Below, piece by piece: positions 33,945 through 41,446 of a DNA stretch of 49,943 bases. Each line of letters opens with the position of its first letter. Position 1 is the first letter of the stretch. The notes beneath the pieces are model-generated. The model did no database searches, had not been told where the DNA came from, and worked only from the letters and a program-made list of their open reading frames with translations. The DNA is from a bacterium (GTDB lineage Bacteria > Patescibacteriota > Saccharimonadia > Saccharimonadales > UBA4665), in NCBI GenBank assembly GCA_021829145.1, contig JAJZOE010000041.1:1-49943 (forward strand), in the 5' to 3' direction. The translations under genes were made by a program, and so were the position numbers.

Positions 33945-34569
33945 TCAGAATAAGAGCCGATACCAGCGGTATAAGTAAATTGTCAAATCCGTAAACCGCT
34001 GTATTTTCAACCATAGTAATTAAGGCGGACACTCCCAACAAAACCCAAAAAGACACTTCAGCGGACGCGATGTAGTTTATTATCGAGAAGATAACTATCG
34101 AAACGATGAAAAAGGCTAAAGTTCCGGCTATGCTCTTTTTAGCACCGAACACTTTATAGCTATTTTTTCGGCCAAAATGGACACCAATAATAGCCGCAAG
34201 CCCGTCAGCTAGACTCATCTGTAGTAAAGCGGCCGTATAGATCCAATCAGTTTTAGTAGCATAAGTGATAAGCCCTACCGCCAAAGCAAAGCTTATTTCC
34301 CCCACACTAAAACGCTCAACCTCGTGAATGGAAGCAAAGATATTAAGTATTTTTGAAACGGCTACCACGATCAAGAATGCCAAGCTTATTAGTCTTATTT
34401 CATTCCAGCTTAGGTAGTATGGCCAAAGTGACACAAAAACACCGACTAACATATGTACAGCTTTTCGATAGTGTTCTTTATGCCCTGACTTATGCCGCCA
34501 GACGGACTCGTTGGCTATGAGAATAAAAGCTATAGCGGATAGGCTAATTAATACATATAGATATGTCAT
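33934..34569 (-). CDS. CTP-dependent dolichol/phytol kinase-like membrane protein
   Basis: A 211-residue protein with about six or seven helices related to the SEC59/phytol kinase and CDP-diglyceride synthetase superfamily. RKAVHMLVGVFVSLWPY (about residues 35-51), SLADGLAAIIGVHFGRK (about 118-134) and KSIAGTLAFF (about 144-153) are the CTP-binding and catalytic segments of this group. It would phosphorylate a polyprenol or similar lipid alcohol, which could recycle lipid carriers for envelope glycans. It diverges from nothing nearby and overlaps the P1B ATPase stop. Confidence 0.78.
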   Translation of the reverse strand: MTYLYVLISLSAIAFILIANESVWRHKSGHKEHYRKAVHMLVGVFVSLWPYYLSWNEIRLISLAFLIVVAVSKILNIFASIHEVERFSVGEISFALAVGLITYATKTDWIYTAALLQMSLADGLAAIIGVHFGRKNSYKVFGAKKSIAGTLAFFIVSIVIFSIINYIASAEVSFWVLLGVSALITMVENTAVYGFDNLLIPLVSALILTRL

Positions 34570-34668
34570 AGTACCTTGTGCTAGCTTAGTTTATTAGTCA
34601 GTTTCTGTATAGTATCTAGAGCAGGCTCAAGTTGCCCTTTTCGCTAGACTCAATTGGTACTTGCTTTT

Positions 34669-34745
34669 TGGTCGGGGTGATCCGATTTGAACGGACGACC
34701 TCAGCGTCCCGAACGCTGCGCGCTACCAAGCTGCGCCACACCCCG
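34669..34745 (-). tRNA. tRNA-Pro (anticodon CGG)
   Basis: On the minus strand, acceptor stem CGGGGTG/CACCCCG, anticodon stem CAGCG/CGCTG around loop TTCGGGA, T loop TTCAAAT, and an encoded CCA. Its 3' end TGGTCGGGG (as read on the plus strand) is repeated at the 3' end of tRNA-Pro(TGG), 3.2 kb away, in the same orientation. Confidence 0.96.
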
Positions 34746-34789
34746 TTATTTTTCTTGCTCAACAAAGTATATCACCTTGCCTTATCTGT

Positions 34790-35215
34790 TCAATGACCTG
34801 TTCGTTCGAGAAACCTGCCCTCACAAAACAAAATCTGGCCTGCCTTATTTGAGAACTCGACAAAATTTGACCTTGTAAGAACTGCTGCAGCCTTTTCATT
34901 CTCTTCAGGCACTGTTGCGTACAGCGCATCATAATCACCGTACTTAACCATAGCTCGAACAGCCAAAGTTGCATAACCTTTCCCTGTCTGACCCTCTTCT
35001 AGCCAGAAGCCTATCTCTGCCGCGCCATAATTATCGGGTAATAACCTTATGCCTCCTACCTTATATCCATTTCTACAGATAGCAAATACAAGGTCTTGGG
35101 CGGTTGCTGATGCTCTGGCTTGTGTTCCATTAGAGCCTGGAAATGAGTTTAATTCAGTCAGGACCAAACCCTTCCTGTCAGTAGGGAAAGATGTAATAAA
35201 CTTCTCCATAGGCAT
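34790..35215 (-). CDS. GNAT-family N-acetyltransferase
   Basis: A 141-residue acetyl-CoA-dependent transferase, RimL-like. The acetyl-CoA loop and following helix are seen in EIGFWLEEGQTGKGYATLAV (about residues 67-86), and NEKAAAVLTRSNFVEF (about 105-120) is the typical closing helix-strand of RimJ/RimL proteins. It is somewhat short at the N-terminus compared with the 170-180 residues of RimL. The acceptor could be a protein N-terminus or a small amine. It lies just beyond tRNA-Pro(CGG), inside the interval bounded by the two tRNA-Pro genes. Confidence 0.8.
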   Translation of the reverse strand: MPMEKFITSFPTDRKGLVLTELNSFPGSNGTQARASATAQDLVFAICRNGYKVGGIRLLPDNYGAAEIGFWLEEGQTGKGYATLAVRAMVKYGDYDALYATVPEENEKAAAVLTRSNFVEFSNKAGQILFCEGRFLERTGH

Positions 35216-35315
35216 ATATTCTACTCTTTAACTTTGATACGGGCCAGCGTGTGTAAGAAACTTTAATTAATTATCATTCAATCTTCATACCATCCTACAA
35301 AAGAAGACGCAATAA

Positions 35316-36212
35316 ATGTATTTTAATCATGAGGCAAAAATAAGGCGAAGAATAAATAGAGCATTGATAAGGTGGAAGGTTGGTCCGCTGATAAAAAGAC
35401 ATTTTAACTTTTCAAAAAATAGTGTATCCTATTTTCGAGCATTAGCTTTAACAAAGAAAGCCAAATTAATAAAAATGAGTAGAGTTTATGGGCCCACTTT
35501 AGTGGGCAATGATATGGTCATTAACCGAGGAAGGCCCGCATACGGCAAAAGAGTCTACGCGGATCGGATCAGTTCATCACACCCAATTAATTCCCCAAAG
35601 CCTAAAGCCGAGGAAAAGAAAAGCCTTCCCTACTTGTTTAAGTATATGCTTGAGGCTACACCTGAGCTTCCAGCTACTAGCCCTCCGACCGTTTCCGATA
35701 CTTTAATGGCTTACGACAGCAGTAATCTGGGAGTTAGCAATAGAAAGAAACTACACATCAACAAGGCATTATTAGTAGGCCTTTTAACTGTTGTTGCGGT
35801 AGGTGGCCTGACGGCAACAGGTCTAACTTATAAAAGCCAGATCGTTACAGCCGTAGATGATATAAAGACCGTAGTGGCTAATCATAATACCCTTGCAAAG
35901 CCAAATCCGACGCAAATTGTCATTCATAGTGCTGACTATAGTAATGCAATTACGGCATTAATGACCCAACAGATAGCTATCAATATATCAGGTAATACGG
36001 ATACTGTTAGTCCTAATACCATAGTTAGTTGGCTAAGTATAAAAAAAGCCGGAGCTTCTACCTATATATCTGTTAAAACAAACCAAGTATCTGCATATAT
36101 TAATAATCTAGCAAGTGGCGCCGGCGGTATCCAAGAAGCTAGCATCAAGGCAGCAGCCGAAAAATTGTCCAATAATCTGCTAAATGCCAGCGGCATAACG
36201 ATAAACCTATAA
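35316..36212 (+). CDS. Single-pass membrane protein with a PG-binding_4/VanW-like domain
   Basis: A 298-residue protein with a basic, Pro-containing cytoplasmic region (1-145), one membrane helix (about 150-171), and an extracytoplasmic domain (about 195-298). In the latter, QIAINISGNTDTVSPNTIVSW and later ISVKTNQVSAYINNLA follow the pattern of the putative peptidoglycan-binding domain (PF12229) found before VanW domains; the VanW part itself is missing. It may tether the membrane to peptidoglycan. Note two positively charged N-terminal blocks (RRRINRALIRW and KKAKLIKMSR). The domain call is pattern-based. Confidence 0.6.
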   Translation: MYFNHEAKIRRRINRALIRWKVGPLIKRHFNFSKNSVSYFRALALTKKAKLIKMSRVYGPTLVGNDMVINRGRPAYGKRVYADRISSSHPINSPKPKAEEKKSLPYLFKYMLEATPELPATSPPTVSDTLMAYDSSNLGVSNRKKLHINKALLVGLLTVVAVGGLTATGLTYKSQIVTAVDDIKTVVANHNTLAKPNPTQIVIHSADYSNAITALMTQQIAINISGNTDTVSPNTIVSWLSIKKAGASTYISVKTNQVSAYINNLASGAGGIQEASIKAAAEKLSNNLLNASGITINL

Positions 36213-36268
36213 GTATCATCTTCTAAAATAAAGCCCAATAACTCATTGAGAGTCTGATAGGCATTTAG

Positions 36269-36610
36269 TGCAAGATAAGTAATGGTCGGCAGACTAATAC
36301 TGCTGACGAACCTATATTACTACAGATATTTGAAGCCTTACTAAATCACAAGAGCTTCAAAGAAAGTTTAGACAGCCTCAACCACTTAGTAGAAACACTA
36401 AGTCCACATGGCATTACACCTGAAAAACAGTTTCTGATATGATTAAAGTATGCAGGTGACTCTGACAGTAACAACAGCCCTAGTATTAACTCTGATGAAC
36501 CAGCAAAGCCAGAGTCCCCACCCTATACTGCACCTGACGGACGCGAGCATATATTAGATTTTGATGATGAGAAAATTAACACCAAATCAACCTCAGGCAA
36601 AAAATACTAA
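36269..36610 (+). pseudogene. Broken ORF with one in-frame TGA, product unknown
   Basis: A continuous frame runs from 36269 to TAA 36608-36610, interrupted only by TGA at 36440-36442. The first part has a helical, Leu-rich composition (ILLQIFEALLNHKSFKESLD), the second is acidic and Pro/Ser-rich (KPESPPYTAPDGREHILDFD). The frame has no ATG start and is preceded by TAG, so the 5' end is lost too. The gap 36213-36697 holds nothing else I recognise. Decay is more likely than TGA recoding, because intact genes here end in TGA. Confidence 0.45.
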
Positions 36611-36697
36611 ATAGCCGGTCATAGTATAAACAATAAAGTGTAGAACCTATATTGGTAAGTCTAAATAGGTGATTAAGTAGAAGAACCAGTTAAAGTT

Positions 36698-37405
36698 TTA
36701 CTGTACTGCTTCAAACTTAGAAGCAAGAGGTTTAACTAACGGCTCTACGACATTGTATTCAGAAACCCAATTACTGCACCCAGCAGGAACAGTATCTGCA
36801 AGGGCTTTAGTTGAGGTATTGATTGAAACAGCACCTTGACCACCCCATGCTGCACCAATTTCAGCAAAGGCATAGGTGTAGCCTCCTATTTGGGTATATT
36901 GACCTGGATTTGCAGCAGTCCATTGTGCAACAGGCACATAACCCGCACCGCTTGTTTCACCGTAGTTATCGTTAGCTCCCATTCTGTAGAAATATCCCAC
37001 TGTGCCAGTAGCTCTATTTGATTGACAGCTACCGACTGAATTAGCTAGGTCTTGAGAATTAATGTCCACTTGGCAACCAAGATTTACTGTATCACCAGCA
37101 GCGTCCCCTTTTTCAGCACAGGTCTGGTTAGTAGTAGTCAGAGTATCACTACCGCTATAGGGTACACGAACACCCCATGCTGATATAGTTATGTACTTTT
37201 GCGTTGGCTGAGTGGTCGTGGTTGTAGAGGTCTTAGCTGCGGTTGCTGGTTTATTAGCAGATGTATTTGTCGTAGTAACTGTTTTGGTCTTGTGGTCATT
37301 ATGGTAAACCATGTAGCCTACTGCACCTATAACTACCCAGATTAATACGATTAACAAGCCTTCTACTATTGTGAAGCCTTCTTGATTATTCTGTAACTTG
37401 CCCAC
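36698..37405 (-). CDS. Type IV prepilin-like protein with Thr-rich stalk
   Basis: A 235-residue protein with a prepilin leader: basic start, cleavage site before FTIVE (EG/FTIVEGLLIVLIWVVIG, about residues 10-28) and a hydrophobic helix. A Thr-rich linker (about 40-66) follows, then a C-terminal globular domain with four cysteines (CAEKG, GCQVD, SCQSN, GCSNW) that could form disulfides. A separate minor pilin or pseudopilin outside the main operon is likely; it would need PilD and the machinery encoded at 43797-49943. It lies inside the tRNA-Pro-bounded interval. AAAGGAATAA ahead of the ATG at 37405 provides an SD sequence. Confidence 0.8.
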   Translation of the reverse strand: MGKLQNNQEGFTIVEGLLIVLIWVVIGAVGYMVYHNDHKTKTVTTTNTSANKPATAAKTSTTTTTQPTQKYITISAWGVRVPYSGSDTLTTTNQTCAEKGDAAGDTVNLGCQVDINSQDLANSVGSCQSNRATGTVGYFYRMGANDNYGETSGAGYVPVAQWTAANPGQYTQIGGYTYAFAEIGAAWGGQGAVSINTSTKALADTVPAGCSNWVSEYNVVEPLVKPLASKFEAVQ

Positions 37406-37512
37406 TTTAGTTATTCCTTTGTTTGTAATTATGCTCTTAGTATTGATGTTTTTCTATTATTTGCCACAGGTTTGCAGTTACTCACTATATCGTGGATACT
37501 TCGGCTCTTTGA

Positions 37513-37848
37513 ATAGTTATACCTAATGTAGCACAGAATTCTTGGATAGAAACCGAACTTAAAGGCATGAAGAAAGATCTAGAGAAGCTAGTAAATAGAC
37601 GAAAGCACTTAAAACAGGCTACTTTGACGTATTCCGAATATCTCGAACTTTTTAAAGATATAAGAGTTAATTTGGCTAATACGCACGACATTTCGCTTTT
37701 GGACGAAACAGTGCGAAAGTTCTTCTCGAACTTTACTGTTAAACCTAAAACAAGTGGCGATAAACGGGGGTACATAATAACCCACGAGCTTCGGGAACCG
37801 TGGGCAAAGTTTGTCAAAGACCGTAATTTCGAACGTGGTCGGGGATAG
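37513..37848 (+). pseudogene. C-terminal remnant of a serine site-specific recombinase
   Basis: An open frame of about 111 codons begins right after TGA (37510-37512). Coding character continues upstream of the first ATG (37567), so the true start is lost. The sequence (DLEKLVNRRKHLKQATLTYS, then YLELF, then LLDETVRKFFSNFTV) matches the coiled-coil and C-terminal part of large serine recombinases common in CPR genomes; the catalytic resolvase domain is missing. The frame stops within the 3' end of tRNA-Pro(TGG). It is probably the last trace of an integrated element. Confidence 0.65.
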
Positions 37849-37912
37849 AGGACTCGAACCTCCGACCTCCGCGTCCCAAACGCGGCGCGCTAGCCAACTG
37901 CGCCAATCCCCG
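37836..37912 (-). tRNA. tRNA-Pro (anticodon TGG)
   Basis: On the minus strand, acceptor stem CGGGGAT/ATCCCCG, anticodon stem CCGCG/CGCGG around loop TTTGGGA, T arm GGAGG/CCTCT with TTCGAGT, encoded CCA. Its 3' end overlaps the recombinase remnant by 13 nt. Confidence 0.96.
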
Positions 37913-37958
37913 ATGTTAACAGGGGAAGTATACCTAAAGTTACTTAAAATGACCAGTG

Positions 37959-38771
37959 TTATTCATATATTCTGTTGACCTGTTCGGCATTTAACGCCAA
38001 GCCTGATGATAAATCAATGTCAAACATTAAACCGTTGAGTTGCCAAGGTCCATTGCTATCCAGTTCATTAGGGACTATTTGCCCGTCTCGCCATCGTTTC
38101 AAAATTACCGATACTTTAACACCGAGGCTGGCATTCAAAACACCCACCATGCCAACATCGGTAATATGCGCAGTTCCCTTATCCAGCAAGCGACCGTCAG
38201 CTGTAGGCACATGCCAGTGATCGCCGATTACAGCTGTTACTCGGCCGTTTAGATAGTGTCCAATAACTACTTTTTCGCTACTATAGTCACCATGAAAATT
38301 AACTATGGTAGCTACCTTGTCTACACTTTCCTGCTCTTCTAGGATTTTGTCTATCCTATTAAGTGGATTATCTAACTGTAATTTACTATCTCTACCGACA
38401 GTTTTGCCAATAAGACTTACGAGGAGTACTTTGCCATAGCTGCTATCTAGGTATTTCCAACCGAGGCCTGGAGTCCCTTCGGGATAGTTGGCTGGACGAA
38501 TAATAGGCTGATTAGGGTCATTCAGCTGAGGATATATTGATTTCTCCCATAGAGTCCAGTTTCCACCGGTACAAAAGTCTACGCCGGCTTTTTTAAGACG
38601 GCTAAAGTCTTCAGGTGTGCAGCCTCTTCCGTTGCTAACATTCTCTGCTTGAGCAATGACAATATTTATACCTAATTCAGCTTTTAGTTTTGCAAGATTT
38701 CTCTCCACCAGGGTGAGCCCTGGCTCACCCATAATGTCGCCAAGATAGAAGAATCTAGCCTTATTTTGCAA
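37959..38771 (-). CDS. ymdB: YmdB-family metallophosphoesterase
   Basis: A 270-residue member of the YmdB family (2',3'-cyclic-nucleotide phosphodiesterase in Bacillus). Metal-ligand positions visible are D12 (LGDIMG), E43-N44 (QAENVSNG), N71, H160 (VNFHGD), H185 and H187 (GDHWHVPTAD). The conserved GNH of the family is GNW here (W72), so the usual catalytic histidine is lost. The flanking motifs are otherwise well kept, including TAHITDVGMVG. The gene overlaps the 3' end of rny by 11 nt, matching the Firmicutes rny-ymdB pair, so a role in RNA turnover is likely. Confidence 0.9.
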   Translation of the reverse strand: MQNKARFFYLGDIMGEPGLTLVERNLAKLKAELGINIVIAQAENVSNGRGCTPEDFSRLKKAGVDFCTGGNWTLWEKSIYPQLNDPNQPIIRPANYPEGTPGLGWKYLDSSYGKVLLVSLIGKTVGRDSKLQLDNPLNRIDKILEEQESVDKVATIVNFHGDYSSEKVVIGHYLNGRVTAVIGDHWHVPTADGRLLDKGTAHITDVGMVGVLNASLGVKVSVILKRWRDGQIVPNELDSNGPWQLNGLMFDIDLSSGLALNAEQVNRIYE

Positions 38772-40275
38772 ACTCGATTGCCCTAGTTTCTCTAATTACG
38801 TTAATCTTTATTGTTCCGGGGTACTGCATTGAGGATTCAATCTTAGTGGCTATATCTCGCGCTAGTCTTATTGCAGTTAAATCGTCAATTTGCTGAGGTC
38901 TAACAAACACCCTTACTTCACGACCGGCACTAATAGCATAGCTTTTATCTATACCGTCAAAACTGTTAGCAATATTCTCAAGATCCTTCATTCGCTCAGC
39001 AAAGTTCTCGGCGCTAATATTTCTTGCACCTGGGCGACTGGCGCTAATAGCGTCTACAACTCGGATTATAAGCGCTTCGACACTTGTTGCTTCGACATCG
39101 TCATGATGCTGTTCGGCTGCCAGAGCCACTTCTTCAGGGGCACCGTATTTACGTAGCATTTCCCCTGATATATGGTGATGCTTGCCTTCCATTTTGTGAG
39201 TCAATGCCTTACCCAGGTCATGAACTAAGGCAGCATACTTTGCTGTCTTAACATCAGCACCTACTTCTTCAGCTATCATGCCTGCCAGGTGAGCCATTTC
39301 AGTAGAATGCTTAAGTACATTCTGCCCGTAACTTGTTCGATACTTAAGCTCACCAAGTAAATGAAGAATTTCTTTTGGAATGCCGATAATACCTACCTCG
39401 CGCGCCGCATCCTCTCCTGCCCTAACTACATCTTTCTCGACGTTCTTTTGAGCCTTATCTACTACTTCTTCAATTCTTCCTGGATGAATCCGGCCATCTT
39501 TCATCAACATTTCAAGAGCTTGCCGAGCCACTTCCCGCCTAACCGGATCAAAAGAACTTAGGACAATATATCCTGGAGTGTCGTCAACCATAATGTCTAC
39601 GCCGGTAGCTCTTTGTAAAGCTTGGATATTTCGACCCTCTTTGCCAATAATACGCCCCTTCATTTCCTCATCTTCAAGCTTAACGGATGTGACAGTTCTC
39701 TCTGCGGTAACCTCGCTACTCATCCTCTCCATAGCAGTCGTAATGATAAGGCCGGCGGCTTCCTCGGCATTTTCCCTGGCCTCGTTTTGCAGCTTAGCTA
39801 CCAAACCCACCAGATCACCTCGAATATCCCGCTCAGTCATCTGCATTAATTTTTCGGCAGCTTCAGCTTTAGTTAGCTTGGCTATTTTTTCTAGCTTATC
39901 TTGTTGTTTGATTCTAATGTCTCTGATTTCATCCTTGAGTTTCTCAATTTCGTCTTCACTGTCTCTAAGTTTCTGGGTGCGCTTATCTAAGTCGTCCAAT
40001 TTCTTGTCAAGTGATTCTTCCCGGACTACCAAACGATTTTCCAGCTCTTTTAGCTCCTTGCGCCTGGTTTGTTCGTCTCTTCTGGCTTCATCTGCTAGTT
40101 TGGCAGCTTCTTCTCTTGCTTGACTTATCAGTTTCTCAGTTTCTTTTTCTGCTTTTTGTCTTTCTTTCTCGGCCTTTGCCGCTAAATCCCCTTGGCGCTT
40201 TTTGGTAACTACACTGTTGGCTCCAAAGCCAACACCAAGGCCAACCACAGCGAGAACTATGGATAATATGACCAT
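38761..40275 (-). CDS. rny: Ribonuclease Y
   Basis: A membrane-anchored endoribonuclease that starts mRNA decay. The 504 residues comprise an N-terminal helix (about 2-22), a long charged coiled coil (about 25-170), a KH domain (GRIIGKEGRNIQALQRATGV, near 208-227) and an HD domain (LAGMIAEEVGADVKTAKY, then AALVHDLGKAL) with metal-binding HD near 365. Length and order match the family. The SD sequence AAAGGA is 6 nt before the ATG. ymdB is translated from the same message with an 11-nt overlap. Confidence 0.97.
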   Translation of the reverse strand: MVILSIVLAVVGLGVGFGANSVVTKKRQGDLAAKAEKERQKAEKETEKLISQAREEAAKLADEARRDEQTRRKELKELENRLVVREESLDKKLDDLDKRTQKLRDSEDEIEKLKDEIRDIRIKQQDKLEKIAKLTKAEAAEKLMQMTERDIRGDLVGLVAKLQNEARENAEEAAGLIITTAMERMSSEVTAERTVTSVKLEDEEMKGRIIGKEGRNIQALQRATGVDIMVDDTPGYIVLSSFDPVRREVARQALEMLMKDGRIHPGRIEEVVDKAQKNVEKDVVRAGEDAAREVGIIGIPKEILHLLGELKYRTSYGQNVLKHSTEMAHLAGMIAEEVGADVKTAKYAALVHDLGKALTHKMEGKHHHISGEMLRKYGAPEEVALAAEQHHDDVEATSVEALIIRVVDAISASRPGARNISAENFAERMKDLENIANSFDGIDKSYAISAGREVRVFVRPQQIDDLTAIRLARDIATKIESSMQYPGTIKINVIRETRAIEFAK

Positions 40276-40435
40276 ACTATTCCTTTCTTGTTTGCTTTTG
40301 GTGTCTCAAGCACAAACTCAACAATCTTACACTAAACAATCGCTATCACTTCACTAGCTTAGCTATAGATTATGTTGTCGATGCCTGGTCCCAAATTCTT
40401 TAATCACAGTTATATAAAATCAAATCGCTCGAAAT

Positions 40436-40450
40436 TAGAGAGTCTCTCTA
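40436..40450. promoter_or_regulatory. Palindrome next to an orphan -10 box
   Basis: TAGAGAG-T-CTCTCTA (40436-40450) is a perfect odd palindrome. TATAAT (40449-40454) overlaps its right arm on the plus strand, but no plus-strand gene follows. The gap 40276-40504 separates tsaB from rny, both minus strand; I see only this site and the rny ribosome binding site there. Confidence 0.3.
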
Positions 40451-40504
40451 TAATCAAGCTTCAATAACTATAACCCCTCTATGTTCTTCAGGTCAATTTT
40501 CTAT

Positions 40505-40897
40505 TCACTTCCGTGGCTTAGTGATCCGGACCGGCGAACCGTAATGAGGCAGGGCGATTTTTTCATCATCCCCAGCTAAAAGCTTGGTTATTGCATCCTT
40601 TATCCAATTTTCGCTACTAGTAGCTATGATGGGCAATTTTAAACTATACGATAAAGCATTAGCCACACTGTGGCCGATTCTGAGACCTGTAAAACTGCCT
40701 GGCCCGTTATAGACCGCTATAGCATTAAGGTCCGAAAGGCTCTTGCCTGATTTATTCAGCAGACTGGCAATTTCTAGATGTATCGATTCGGCTAGTTTTC
40801 TATCAGCCTGCCATATCTTTTCACAGACTTTATCCTTATCCTGATATAAGTAAAGCTCAGCTGTTGGCTGATCGGTTTTTATCAGCAAGATATTCAT
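40505..40897 (-). CDS. tsaB: Short TsaB, tRNA threonylcarbamoyladenosine partner protein
   Basis: TsaB supports TsaD in making t6A37 on tRNAs. This copy is only 130 residues against about 230 in E. coli. The N-terminal ASKHA lobe is recognisable: ILLIKTDQPTAELYLY (3-18), then AVYNGPGSFTGLRIGHSVAN (about 62-81), the family signature. The C-terminal lobe is missing and the chain ends with a basic tail. Reduced TsaB proteins are plausible in small-genome CPR bacteria; the frame is clean, so I call it a functional short form and not a pseudogene. It overlaps tsaE by 4 nt (ATGA), a translationally coupled pair. TsaD and TsaC are not in the window. Confidence 0.85.
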   Translation of the reverse strand: MNILLIKTDQPTAELYLYQDKDKVCEKIWQADRKLAESIHLEIASLLNKSGKSLSDLNAIAVYNGPGSFTGLRIGHSVANALSYSLKLPIIATSSENWIKDAITKLLAGDDEKIALPHYGSPVRITKPRK

Positions 40898-41364
40898 GCT
40901 TGACCACCGGCGAAAAGATAAGCAAATCTTGGCGGATATTCTATGTTTATATCTCGTGAACTTTCACTTGTTACTTTTAGTTCAATTCTAACTTGCTCCG
41001 GGGGCAAAATGTCATCAACTACTTCCGGCCATTCTATTATTACTGTCGTTTTCGGGTCAACGGCCGCTTCGGCCAGCATGTCCCTAATAATTCCCAGATC
41101 GCTTAGGCGGTAAAAGTCAAAATGAGCAATAGTTAAATCCTTTGACTGGTAATCATTTCGGATGGTAAAGCTAGGGCTAGAAACATGATCACTACTACCC
41201 GCCCCCTGTACTAGACCACGTACAAAAGTTGTCTTTCCTGCGCCTAGATCACCAATCAGCCTTATAACTTCACCGCCTTTTATTCTTTCTCCAACACTAG
41301 AAGCGTAGCTTATAACTGATCCGACACTATCTAAATTAAGTTTAAGATTAAACTTCTTGTCCAT
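40894..41364 (-). CDS. tsaE: TsaE, tRNA t6A synthesis ATPase
   Basis: A 156-residue P-loop ATPase that regulates the TsaB-TsaD complex in t6A formation. The Walker A motif is GDLGAGKTT (38-46). The switch-like segment SSPSFTIRNDY, the strand IAHFDFYRL and VIIEWPEVVDDILP, which includes the conserved E-W-P, are all in the expected order. The protein length is normal. It precedes tsaB with a 4-nt overlap. The upstream region holds a -10-like GATAAT about 10 nt before the ATG, so its mRNA may also have a very short leader. Confidence 0.95.
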   Translation of the reverse strand: MDKKFNLKLNLDSVGSVISYASSVGERIKGGEVIRLIGDLGAGKTTFVRGLVQGAGSSDHVSSPSFTIRNDYQSKDLTIAHFDFYRLSDLGIIRDMLAEAAVDPKTTVIIEWPEVVDDILPPEQVRIELKVTSESSRDINIEYPPRFAYLFAGGQA

Positions 41365-41400
41365 CTTACATAGGATTATCTGATAGGTTGGCTTAAAAAA

Positions 41401-41438
41401 CCAGCATACTGGTGGGTTATTGGCTACCAGTCTATACT
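41401..41438 (+). promoter_or_regulatory. Promoter of the PRC-barrel gene with overlapping dyad repeats
   Basis: The -10 box TATACT (41433-41438) ends 8 nt before ATG 41447. Upstream, CCAG-CATA-CTGG (41401-41412) and ACTGGT-N12-ACCAGT (41408-41431) form overlapping dyads that cover the -35 region. Three half-sites suggest a repressor or activator site shared with the divergent tsaE gene. Confidence 0.35.
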
Positions 41439-41446
41439 TGATGTAG

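Noticed and set aside
36440-36442. TGA recoding as glycine throughout the genome
   Set aside because: Clear genes such as the GH5 enzyme, the ArsP-type permease and the gene at 31275 end with TGA at sensible positions.
39578-40123. Long plus-strand ORF (181 codons) antisense to rny
   Set aside because: It mirrors the charged coiled coil of RNase Y and is very Ser-rich, typical of an antisense shadow.
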